Shown: positions 1-6,525 of the stretch, one piece after another
Layout: each line of letters begins with the position of its first letter
How positions within the stretch are numbered: the stretch's first letter is position 1
NCBI GenBank assembly: GCA_002392275.1
Contig: DGGQ01000154.1
Coordinates: 1-17,303 of the forward strand
From: Treponema sp. UBA3870
GTDB taxonomy: Bacteria; Spirochaetota; Spirochaetia; Treponematales; Treponemataceae
Direction: 5' to 3'
DNA length: 17,303 nucleotides
Notes under the pieces: generated by a model
The model's input: only the letters and a program-made list of their open reading frames with translations
Databases searched by the model: none
Told to the model about the DNA's origin: nothing
Position numbers and translations under genes: made by a program

Positions 1-419
1 GTCTTCTCCACGCACCTCGTCTTGCTCGGCCAGCCTTTCGCCTCCAACTCAGCCAGTGCCGCGTAGGGACTGAAGTTCATGTCCACAATCAGACGCCTCA
101 GCTCACGGGCAAGGGCTGTGTCCAGCATGATTTTCGGGACGCACCCGCGGTTTTCATTCAGGGCGTCCGCAATGTTCTGGGCGTAATCGGCATTGTACTC
201 CATGACTGTGCTCAGGTCGCTTTTCAGGTGCTCGACCGTGCCGCGCTTTATCTCGTTGTAGATTGTCTTCCGGTCGCAGTTGAATATCCTGGCGAGCTGT
301 GTCCTGCCGGTGATTTTAGGGAAGCCCGTTTTTCCAAGCAGATACCCCTCCAGCAAAATTCTCTTGTCATGGTCAAAGCAGCTGTTTTCTTTTCTCTCCT
401 TTTGTGCTATTATTTCCAT
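1..419 (-). CDS. IS30-like transposase, N-terminal part (runs off the left edge)
   Basis: This frame starts at ATG 419-417 and stays open to the first base of the window, giving about 139 residues of an incomplete gene. The N-terminal half reads like the DNA-binding head of IS30-family transposases. A predicted helix-turn-helix lies around residues 38-60 (TQLARIFNCDRKTIYNEIKRG), followed by a segment (YNADYAQNIADALNENRG) that matches the usual spacing before the catalytic core. The DDE core itself lies outside the window, so activity cannot be judged. An AGGAGG site at 430-435 lies 10 bases before the start and supports it. The gene marks the inner end of an insertion sequence. The terminal inverted repeat should lie between about 440 and 530, but with only one end visible I could not identify it. 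The family call rests on the HTH pattern and layout. Confidence 0.72.
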   Translation of the reverse strand, partial: MEIIAQKERKENSCFDHDKRILLEGYLLGKTGFPKITGRTQLARIFNCDRKTIYNEIKRGTVEHLKSDLSTVMEYNADYAQNIADALNENRGCVPKIMLDTALARELRRLIVDMNFSPYAALAELEAKGWPSKTRCVEK

Positions 420-459
420 GGGTTTCCTTCCTCCTGTTTTCTGGTGTGTTTGCAATTCC

Positions 460-468
460 ATTATAACA
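460..468 (-). promoter_or_regulatory. Extended -10 promoter for the IS30-like transposase
   Basis: On the minus strand the sequence TGTTATAAT is a perfect extended -10 element (TGnTATAAT). It lies about 40 bases before the transposase start and upstream of its AGGAGG site. No good -35 hexamer is seen at 17 bases, which is typical for extended -10 promoters. Confidence 0.5.
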
Positions 469-529
469 GATGGTTGGAAACCTTTTTTAGTGGGGAATTA
501 TATTTTACTGCTTGCCAGGGGGTGTAGAT

Positions 530-1828
530 TCACTCAATAACAATCCACTTCGCCGGAACCTCGACTTCCGGAAGTCCATTGATTTTTATTTTCGCCGGTT
601 TTGAATCCAGATTCACGAACACCCTGGTAGCCTGATTTTTGTACGAGCGTTCAAACGCGAACTGGAGATTCGAGACAAAGAGTTCCCTGTAGTTCCCAAG
701 CTGGAGCGTCGGGTTCTTTGCCCTGGTGTCGGCAAATTTTTTTATTGTCTCGACAAGACTCCCGCTTTCAACATCCGGGATTGCGAAGTCGGGGATGCGG
801 TCAGAAAATGGCGGAAGGGCGGGGCGCAGCTGGTAGTCGTCGCAGTCTCCGCGTTTTCCCTTGATTCCCCATTCGCTTCCGTAGTAGATTGAAGGCACAC
901 CCGGCATGCAGAACATCAGCGCGTAGATTAGGTGGAGCAGATTGCTGTCCTCCAGTGTGCTTGCGATTCTGTTCACGTCATGGTTGTCAACAAAATTGAA
1001 CAGCTGGATGTTTTTGTACATTCCGTCCGCTCCAAATTCCCGGTTCAGGTTGTAAGAAAGCTCGTAGAAATTTTTTGTGTTCAGGGCGGACCAGAGGGAC
1101 TTGTAGATTTGGTAGTTCGTAACAGAATCAAGACGGCCAGATTTTGCCCAGCCGTTGTAGTCGCCATGCACGACCTCCCCGAAAAGCCAGAAATCCTTTT
1201 TGTATTTTTTTGTCTCCAACGAAAGCCTGTCCATGAACAAGTTGCTCAACACATCGGCGGCATCCAGTCGCAGCCCGTCGATACCGAACAAATCAATCCA
1301 ATTTTTCACGGCGGAGACAAGATGTTCCTGCACGTCCGGGTTTTCTCCGTTCAGCTTGACCAAATCCATGCAGCCGGCCCATCCGCTGTAGTCGAACTTG
1401 TCGCCAAAGCATGAGCGTCCATCAAAGTTGATGTTGCAGTACCAGTCCCTGTATTTTGAGCCGCATCCGTTCTGGATTAAATCCTTGAATGCAAAAAAAT
1501 CTCGCCCCGTGTGGTTGAAAACAGCATCGAGCAGTACGCTGAGCCCCTTTTCATGGCAGGCGTCGCAGAATTTTTTGAAGCTTTCATTGTTGCCCAGCCG
1601 CCTGTCAACATGGTAATAGTCAACGGTGTCGTAGCCGTGGGAGCTTGACTCAAAGACCGGACCAATCAAAATTGCGTTCACACCGAGCGACTTGATTCTG
1701 TCCAGCTCTCCAGTCAATTTTTCAAATGCGTCTCCGGCGGGACATGAAAAGTCATTGCGGAGCGGACATCCACACATTCCGAGCGGGTAGATGTGATAAA
1801 AAAACTTGTCAGAAAATAATGTATCCAT
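530..1828 (-). CDS. GH13 alpha-amylase-family hydrolase, cytoplasmic
   Basis: This is a 432-residue glycoside hydrolase family 13 enzyme that should cleave alpha-1,4-glucosidic bonds in starch- or glycogen-derived oligosaccharides. The conserved GH13 regions are all present: region I DAVFNHTG (101-108), region V MDLVKLN (154-160), region II GLRLDAAD with nucleophile Asp189, region III FGEVV with acid/base Glu218, and region IV FVDNHD with Asp284. The region V form and the sequence after it resemble the neopullulanase/cyclomaltodextrinase group. The N-terminal starch-binding domain usual there is missing: the barrel begins at once and a short C-terminal beta domain follows. There is no signal peptide, so it should act in the cytoplasm on imported maltodextrins. 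An AGGAGA site (1834-1839) sits 5 bases before ATG. The TetR gene lies 85 bases upstream on the same strand with no clear promoter or terminator between, so co-transcription is likely. Exact substrate is unknown. Confidence 0.9.
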   Translation of the reverse strand: MDTLFSDKFFYHIYPLGMCGCPLRNDFSCPAGDAFEKLTGELDRIKSLGVNAILIGPVFESSSHGYDTVDYYHVDRRLGNNESFKKFCDACHEKGLSVLLDAVFNHTGRDFFAFKDLIQNGCGSKYRDWYCNINFDGRSCFGDKFDYSGWAGCMDLVKLNGENPDVQEHLVSAVKNWIDLFGIDGLRLDAADVLSNLFMDRLSLETKKYKKDFWLFGEVVHGDYNGWAKSGRLDSVTNYQIYKSLWSALNTKNFYELSYNLNREFGADGMYKNIQLFNFVDNHDVNRIASTLEDSNLLHLIYALMFCMPGVPSIYYGSEWGIKGKRGDCDDYQLRPALPPFSDRIPDFAIPDVESGSLVETIKKFADTRAKNPTLQLGNYRELFVSNLQFAFERSYKNQATRVFVNLDSKPAKIKINGLPEVEVPAKWIVIE

Positions 1829-1913
1829 TTTTGTCTCCTAGCTGCTTTGATTCAAGCGGAGGTCAGCATCCCCCGGCCACACAAAAGTAGTGCCAAGCCT
1901 AATGTGGTGGCGG

Positions 1914-2492
1914 TCAGTTTGCGATTCCATACATAAAAGAGTGGACAATCTGGTAGACTGTCTCCTCGCATGCGCCGATTTTTCCGCGTATGACAGCCTG
2001 CGCCACGGAGCGGACATTGTTCTGGTAGAGCAGCGCGTACAGTTTTTCCTTTCCCCTCATGTTTCCGAACTCATTGCACGAATTTGCAAAAAGCGTCTGG
2101 ATTTCCAACTCCAGCGCGTCTTTCTGTGCAGAAAAGATTGCAGCGGACTCGCTACCGTCGGGTGCGTTTGAAAGAGAGCAGTGCAGGTCAAAATATTTTT
2201 CGTTTGCCAGGGCAAATGATATGGCTGCCTTCAAAATTTTTGTCAGCGAGTTCTGAAAATCGTGAGTATATGCGGCGGCCTCACGGATTCTGTCCAGCAG
2301 ATTCCCTCCTGCACTTTCGATTATGCTCTGGAGAAGACCGGCCTTGCTTCCAAAATAATAGTAGAGCGTAGGCTTGGTGATTTTTGCTTCGCCACAAATT
2401 TCCTGCACGCCAACCGAGTCGTAGCCTTTTTCGGCAAAAAGTTTTACCGCTATGTCCATGAGATTTTTCTTTGTGTTCTGTTCGTTTTCCAT
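1914..2492 (-). CDS. TetR/AcrR-family transcriptional regulator
   Basis: This is a 192-residue protein of typical TetR length. The N-terminal DNA-binding domain covers about residues 7-52, with the helix-turn-helix at about 29-48 (VQEICGEAKITKPTLYYYFGSK) and the characteristic LYYYFGSK signature. The remaining helical domain is the usual ligand-binding and dimerisation region and gives no clue to the ligand. It should act as a repressor. A palindrome lies in its own promoter between -35 and -10, which suggests autorepression. The GH13 hydrolase follows 85 bases downstream on the same strand and is the obvious co-regulated partner, though a sugar ligand is only inference. There is no Shine-Dalgarno before ATG 2492-2490, and the promoter places the transcript start at or next to the ATG, so the message is probably leaderless. 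Confidence 0.92.
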   Translation of the reverse strand: MENEQNTKKNLMDIAVKLFAEKGYDSVGVQEICGEAKITKPTLYYYFGSKAGLLQSIIESAGGNLLDRIREAAAYTHDFQNSLTKILKAAISFALANEKYFDLHCSLSNAPDGSESAAIFSAQKDALELEIQTLFANSCNEFGNMRGKEKLYALLYQNNVRSVAQAVIRGKIGACEETVYQIVHSFMYGIAN

Positions 2493-2499
2493 GAATATC

Positions 2500-2528
2500 T
2501 ATATACCGAACGGTAAGTATATTGTCAA
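2500..2528 (-). promoter_or_regulatory. TetR promoter with embedded operator
   Basis: On the minus strand a perfect -35 box TTGACA (2528-2523) is followed after exactly 17 bases by TATATA (2505-2500). The spacer holds the inverted repeat TACCG-AA-CGGTA (plus-strand 2504-2515), the ACCGnnCGGT form seen in many TetR-family operators. An outer pair ATATAC/GTATAT surrounds it imperfectly. A repressor bound here would block RNA polymerase. The -10 ends 7 bases before the TetR ATG. Confidence 0.75.
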
Positions 2529-2548
2529 GAGCTTTATGACAAAATGCT

Positions 2549-2583
2549 AAAAAAAATTGACCGACATTTCTGCCGGCCAATTT
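2549..2583 (-). terminator. Intrinsic terminator downstream of the chemoreceptor gene
   Basis: Read on the minus strand, AAATTGGCCG (2583-2574) pairs with CGGTCAATTT (2563-2554): a 10-bp stem with one G-U pair and a 10-base loop, running straight into eight T residues. It lies about 107 bases past the chemoreceptor stop and just before the TetR promoter, so it separates the two units. Confidence 0.75.
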
Positions 2584-2689
2584 CACAAAAAAAGCAACCA
2601 AGGAACGCAAAACCAGTCCCGCATCCCTGGTCCGATTTTTCCGGATAGGTGAGTGGGACCGGGCAAAAAATTCCCGCGGGCATTATATC

Positions 2690-4786
2690 CTATACTTTAA
2701 ACAAGTCTATCTGTGCACCAATTTTTTCAATGGAATTCCGTACTTTGCCGGATATGGAGTTCAGGGCCTCTCCGGTCTCATTGATTTTTCTTGCGCTGTC
2801 ACTCATTTCGTCCATGCTGTTTTTCATTGCAACGGATGAGCTCTGTAGACGCTGGATTTCATCAAGGATTGCGCTGTTTCCTGCGGACATTTCCGATGAT
2901 GCGCTGTGGACCTCCATCGTACTGTCGTTCATTCCGCGCAGGGCCTCGCTTATCTGCTGGGAACCTTCGTTCTGCTCCTGCATTGCGGCCTTTATCTGCA
3001 TGACGAGCTGATCTGTGTCCTTGATTTTGTTGGAGACTGACTCGAACGCCTTGCTCGACTCGTCGGATGCCTGGACGACCTCCCTGATGGAGTCCTTTAT
3101 GTTTTTAAGCTGGTCGCCGATTGTCTTGGACTGGACAGTGGATGTTTCTGACAGCTTTCGTATCTCGTCCGCGACAACGGAGAATCCCTTTCCCGCCTCA
3201 CCGGCATGGGCAGCTTCTATTGCGGCATTCATCGCAAGAAGGTTGGTCTGTTCCGCGATGGACGCTATTGCGGAGTTTGCCTCGGCGAGCATCTGGCTCT
3301 GGTTTTCAATCTGCTGGATTCTTTCGTTCACGTCCTGCTGTTTTGAGTAGCCGGAATTTGCGTCGTTCCGAAGAGCCTCGAAGGACCTTGCCATGGTATC
3401 GACAGAACCGTTCACAGACTTTATGTTACCAATCATCTCCTCTATTGCGGATGATGCGTCCGAAACTTTCGCGCTCTGGTTCTCCACCATCCGTTCCAGC
3501 GATGCAATGTTGGATGATATTTGGTGGACAGCTCCGGCAGTCTCCTCAACACATGCGCTCTGCTCAACAATCTGGCTGTGCACGCCCTCTATGTTCGACA
3601 GAATCTGCGAAATGACCTGCGTTGTGTCCTGAGCCGAGGCATCCATGTCTTCTCCCGCAAGATTCAGCTCCTCTTTTGAATTTTTTACGTCACGGATTAT
3701 GGTCTGCATTTTTTCCGCGAATGTGTTGAATCCGCTGACGACCTGCCCGATTTCGTTGCTTGACTTTATGTTAATCCGCTTTGTCAGGTCCGCATTTCCA
3801 GAAGCAATTCCGTTGATTGTGTCCTTTACCAGCTTTAGCGGCTTGAGCGACTTCATAAGCACGAATATGCCCATCAGCAGAATCATAACAAGCACAACAA
3901 CTCCAAAGAGCATCGTGTAATTTCTTATCTTTATGCCAAGTGAGTCAATAAGGTTGCCGGGGATGACAAAACCAAGCCCCCATGGAGTCCCTGTGACCTT
4001 GCAGTAGACGATGAGGTCCTGCCTGCTTCCGGTCCATCCCGTAATCCATGCGTATCCGCTATCTCCAGCGAGCATCCGCTTTGTTACCGCGACAAGATCC
4101 TGATGTTCCTCGTCAACATTTGTGAGAAAGTTTCCTCCCTCGATGGCCATCGGGTGATAGATTATCCCACCGTTTCCATCAATCAGGAAGGGCCACACAC
4201 CCTCCGGGACATCCAGCTCCTTGACAGGCTGCCCAAGGATATTGGTCTTTATGACACCCGCAACCATGGCGAAAATCTCTCCGTTTGCATCGCGAAGCGC
4301 CGTCGCAACGTGGATTACCCTGTCGCCCGTTGTCTTGGATGTTACCGGGTTGTCGATAAACCGTTCCTGCTTGTTTTTTACTATGGCCTGGAAATAGTCC
4401 CGATCGGAAATGTCCGTGCGTTTTCCCAAATCCGTATAGGCAAGTCCGTCTGGTCCCGCAATCATTATGTAGTCGAAGACCCTGCTCCTGAGGTTCTGGT
4501 TGCTGTTCAGCCATGCGCCCGCAAGGTCCACGTCCCCGGCCTCCATGACATCCGCTCCGACATATACGTACAGGTCCTTGTAGTAGCCTTCTACCGTTCC
4601 CGCAATGTTGGAGTCCACAGTGTTTACCCAGCGGACATAGTTCGAAATGTTTTCCTCCCGCGAGTAGCTTTTTGCAATCCCGGAAAGAACAGAGACCTGC
4701 ACAAGTGTCAGCAGTGCAACCCCGACACCTATTATTGAAATGAGGCTAACAACAAGACTTGAAGCCCTCTTTTTTAATTCCGCCAT
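2690..4786 (-). CDS. Methyl-accepting chemotaxis protein with dCache-like sensor
   Basis: This is a 698-residue membrane chemoreceptor. Residues are counted from ATG 4786-4784, which has AGGAGG at 4795-4800, 8 bases away. An earlier in-frame ATG at 4807 would place that site inside the gene, so I reject it. Layout: membrane segment 9-31; extracytoplasmic sensor about 32-288 with a Cache pattern (DYIMIAGPDG, TDISDRDYF, INPVTS-like and HVATALRD stretches); membrane segment 290-311; HAMP about 312-365; then the long signalling coiled coil. Its tip (about 512-545, AEQTNLLAMNAAIEAAHAGE and GKGFSVVADEIRKL) is the near-invariant CheA/CheW contact region. It should sense a small molecule outside the membrane and steer flagella through CheA. 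No C-terminal CheR-docking pentapeptide is seen. The gene stands alone, with its own terminator downstream. The ligand cannot be told from sequence. Confidence 0.95.
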   Translation of the reverse strand: MAELKKRASSLVVSLISIIGVGVALLTLVQVSVLSGIAKSYSREENISNYVRWVNTVDSNIAGTVEGYYKDLYVYVGADVMEAGDVDLAGAWLNSNQNLRSRVFDYIMIAGPDGLAYTDLGKRTDISDRDYFQAIVKNKQERFIDNPVTSKTTGDRVIHVATALRDANGEIFAMVAGVIKTNILGQPVKELDVPEGVWPFLIDGNGGIIYHPMAIEGGNFLTNVDEEHQDLVAVTKRMLAGDSGYAWITGWTGSRQDLIVYCKVTGTPWGLGFVIPGNLIDSLGIKIRNYTMLFGVVVLVMILLMGIFVLMKSLKPLKLVKDTINGIASGNADLTKRINIKSSNEIGQVVSGFNTFAEKMQTIIRDVKNSKEELNLAGEDMDASAQDTTQVISQILSNIEGVHSQIVEQSACVEETAGAVHQISSNIASLERMVENQSAKVSDASSAIEEMIGNIKSVNGSVDTMARSFEALRNDANSGYSKQQDVNERIQQIENQSQMLAEANSAIASIAEQTNLLAMNAAIEAAHAGEAGKGFSVVADEIRKLSETSTVQSKTIGDQLKNIKDSIREVVQASDESSKAFESVSNKIKDTDQLVMQIKAAMQEQNEGSQQISEALRGMNDSTMEVHSASSEMSAGNSAILDEIQRLQSSSVAMKNSMDEMSDSARKINETGEALNSISGKVRNSIEKIGAQIDLFKV

Positions 4787-4885
4787 CTCCGATACCTCCT
4801 GATGCATAGTCCCCGAGTGTCCCGTTCAGAGCCCGTGCGATTCTATCGAGAATGTTACTATAAAGAGAACTTTTTATAATAAAAA

Positions 4886-4914
4886 AGAATAACACGGAAT
4901 TTTAGAATACGCAA
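4886..4914 (-). promoter_or_regulatory. Possible sigma-70 promoter for the chemoreceptor gene
   Basis: On the minus strand TTGCGT (4914-4909) is followed after 17 bases by TATTCT (4891-4886), about 100 bases before the chemoreceptor ATG. Other AT-rich -10-like words (TATAGT near 4860) lie nearer the gene, so the choice is uncertain. I saw no sigma-28-type motif. Confidence 0.3.
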
Positions 4915-4961
4915 GTATTATTCCCTTATGCCCTTGTCCGCCCATGGCACCGCATTCCACG

Positions 4962-5165
4962 CTACACCGACGGTTCCTCCCAAAACAGGTCGTTGAGAGT
5001 CACTCCCAGGGTCCGGCAAATAGCGACGCACAGGTTGACGGTGGGATTGTAGTCCCCCTTTTCTATGGCGTTGATTGTCTGCCGGCTGACACCCACCGCC
5101 CGCGCCAAATCCTCCTGCGACATGTCCTTCAACGCCCGCGCAGATTTTAGTTTCAGGTTCTTCAT
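4962..5165 (-). CDS. Small Cro/CI (XRE)-type helix-turn-helix regulator
   Basis: This is a 67-residue protein made of little more than one Cro/CI-type DNA-binding domain. The helix-turn-helix spans about residues 16-37 (SQEDLARAVGVSRQTINAIEKG), followed by the conserved YNPTVNLCVAICRTLGVTLNDLF helices. Proteins of this size (YozG-like) are usually encoded next to a small membrane protein, as here. The start ATG 5165-5163 lies 17 bases after the membrane protein's stop and has GGGGTGG at 5172-5178, so the two form one operon. The likely binding site is the 24-bp palindrome over the operon's -35 box (5792-5815). Autoregulation is inference from that layout. No clear terminator follows. Confidence 0.9.
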   Translation of the reverse strand: MKNLKLKSARALKDMSQEDLARAVGVSRQTINAIEKGDYNPTVNLCVAICRTLGVTLNDLFWEEPSV

Positions 5166-5182
5166 ATTGTGCCACCCCGGGT

Positions 5183-5704
5183 TCAGTCCACATCCTTTTC
5201 GGATTCACTTTTTATCATCAGGTTTCTGATTATGACCGAAACCAGTATGGACACCGCGAGCACAATCATCGCAAGAAGCAGGACGTTCATGCCCAGCTTT
5301 CCGTTTTCATCAATCCACTTGCCCCTAAGAAGAAGCAGGGTCCACAAGACTATAATCATGCCCAGCGAAAAGAAGTACCTCCTGGACACTTTCTGTCCGA
5401 CCGGGAAATATGCGTCCCTGAAGATTGAGACCACCACGAACACAATGGCAGCCACAATGGCAACGAGAAGATGCAGCACCCCGGGAGAAAAAATGTCAAT
5501 CTCCTTTTCAAGCAGAGTTTCCGCAATGAAAAGTCCGCTCTCGCATACAAGGAAGGCCACGAATCCCGCCCTGAATGCCTTTCCGCGCGACGCAATCTGA
5601 CGCTCATCGTAACTCTTGGTTAGTTTTTTCTTCTTTAAAACCGCAATTACAATCACAACAGATAAAATGGCGAACAAAAATCCCAATACATGATAAATTG
5701 ACAT
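5183..5704 (-). CDS. Five-span membrane protein paired with the XRE regulator
   Basis: This is a 173-residue integral membrane protein with no catalytic motif I recognise. Hydrophobic segments lie at about 5-23, 46-63, 76-94, 111-127 and 139-160. After the first span is a charged turn with KKKKLTKSYDERQ. The YDERQ box is typical of small DUF-type membrane proteins encoded beside XRE regulators (DUF2178/DUF3796-like arrangement). A good AGGAGG (5711-5716) sits 6 bases before ATG 5704-5702. The regulator follows 17 bases downstream. The upstream promoter carries a perfect palindrome, so the pair probably forms a self-controlled unit. Membrane stress sensing or control of the regulator's activity are guesses. 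The exact family is uncertain. Confidence 0.8.
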   Translation of the reverse strand: MSIYHVLGFLFAILSVVIVIAVLKKKKLTKSYDERQIASRGKAFRAGFVAFLVCESGLFIAETLLEKEIDIFSPGVLHLLVAIVAAIVFVVVSIFRDAYFPVGQKVSRRYFFSLGMIIVLWTLLLLRGKWIDENGKLGMNVLLLAMIVLAVSILVSVIIRNLMIKSESEKDVD

Positions 5705-5715
5705 AGAAAGCCTCC

Positions 5716-5727
5716 TGCCTTAAGGCA
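5716..5727 (-). promoter_or_regulatory. 12-bp palindrome touching the ribosome site of the membrane protein gene
   Basis: TGCCTTAAGGCA is a perfect palindrome that shares its last base with the AGGAGG site of the membrane protein gene. In the mRNA it can form a small TGCC/GGCA hairpin with a UUAA loop beside the Shine-Dalgarno. It may be a second operator or a translation-control element, or chance. Confidence 0.35.
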
Positions 5728-5771
5728 TGTTTTTTGGGCGCACACAAGCCGCGCACCTTGATTCTAGACAT

Positions 5772-5815
5772 AATATAAACCATATCCATCTTTTTGTCAA
5801 ATATATTTGACAAAA
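5772..5815 (-). promoter_or_regulatory. Promoter and 24-bp palindromic operator of the membrane protein / XRE operon
   Basis: On the minus strand TTGACA (5800-5795) is followed after exactly 17 bases by TATATT (5777-5772), a near-consensus promoter about 60 bases before the membrane protein start. The -35 box is part of a perfect 24-bp palindrome at 5792-5815 made of the half-site TTTTGTCAAATA and its exact inverse. A dimeric Cro/CI-type protein bound there would cover the -35 box, so the downstream 67-residue regulator is the likely ligand. Confidence 0.8.
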
Positions 5816-5869
5816 TAGCAAAGATTTTTTCATGCCAAAACAATCACCGGGGAGACTTTCCGTAATCTG

Positions 5870-6241
5870 CTATTTTTCCGCCACGGCCTCTATTTCAACC
5901 AGAGCACCCTTCGGCAGTGCGGCAACCTCGACACATGAGCGGGCGGGGCTGGATGTGAAATATTTTTCGTAGACAGAGTTGAACGCGGCAAAGTTGCCCA
6001 TGTTCTTTAGGAAGCACGTTGTCTTGACTACACTGGACATATCAAGACCGGCGGCCTCGATTAAAGCCCTGACATTTTTGCAGGACTGGTGGGTCTGTCC
6101 CTAAATATCCTGTGCCTCGATTTTTCCTGTCTCCGGATTTATTGGAATCTGCCCGGATGTGTAGACAAGGTTTCCCGTCACAATTGCCTGCGAGTATGGA
6201 CCGATTGCCTCCGGCGCATTTTTTGTTTCGATTTTTGTCAT
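5870..6241 (-). pseudogene. ridA: RidA (YjgF/UK114) reactive-imine deaminase gene with in-frame amber codon
   Basis: The frame from ATG 6241-6239 to TAG 5872-5870 reads as a complete RidA-family protein of 123 codons, with one TAG at codon 47 (6103-6101). Both halves match the family: IGPYSQAIVTGNLVYTSGQIP at about 13-33, and after the stop SPARSCVEVAALPKGALVEIEA at about 98-119, including the Arg of the PARS motif that binds the substrate carboxylate. RidA trimers hydrolyse toxic enamine/imine intermediates such as 2-aminoacrylate. Nothing else is damaged: no frameshift, and GGGAGGA (6247-6253) is well placed before ATG. The stop falls in a loop-helix junction (QDI*GQTHQS) where relatives usually have Lys, Glu or Gln, each one base from TAG. 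So this is a very recent pseudogene, a sequencing error or a readthrough gene. It is last in the cyclase operon, 20 bases after the 80-residue gene. Confidence 0.85.
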
Positions 6242-6261
6242 GCCTTTCCTCCCAATCCTTT

Positions 6262-6504
6262 TCAGTCGTCCTGGTCGCTTGGATATTCGGAACCCGTCAC
6301 CTCTATGTTCTGCGCGAAGTGAGCTGTGAGCTGCCTTGTGGATCCGTCCGACCAGCTTATTATGAAATTGCAGTGGTCAACATTGTAGCGGATTACGCCC
6401 TCATGCTTTCCGAATTTGATTTTGTCCAGATAGAAAATCTGTTTTCCGTTTTTGTCCTTAATCAGCAGATTGTACCTCTTGTTTTTTTCCACCAATCTTT
6501 CCAC
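6262..6504 (-). CDS. 80-residue protein of unknown function
   Basis: I do not recognise this gene. The start is GTG (6504-6502), preceded by GGGGGG (6511-6516) 6 bases away, and it lies 21 bases after the flavodiiron gene and 20 bases before ridA, so it looks translated as part of the operon. The protein is polar, with alternating hydrophobic/charged stretches (YNLLIKDKNGKQIFYLDKIKF, HCNFIISW) that suggest a small beta-rich fold, and an acidic C-terminus (SEYPSDQDD). It has no signal peptide, membrane span or cysteine cluster. The tight spacing and good ribosome site are the main reasons to believe it. A role linked to the flavodiiron protein or RidA is possible but unsupported. Confidence 0.65.
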   Translation of the reverse strand: MERLVEKNKRYNLLIKDKNGKQIFYLDKIKFGKHEGVIRYNVDHCNFIISWSDGSTRQLTAHFAQNIEVTGSEYPSDQDD

Positions 6505-6525
6505 AAAATTCCCCCCTTTGTTTTT

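Noticed and set aside
4787..4807. Upstream ATG of the chemoreceptor at 4807
   Set aside because: The AGGAGG at 4795-4800 would lie inside the gene; it is correctly spaced for ATG 4786.
5792..5815. 24-bp palindrome as a terminator for the ridA operon
   Set aside because: The arms are AT-rich, there is no GC stem with T-run typical of a terminator, and it overlaps a near-consensus -35 box instead.
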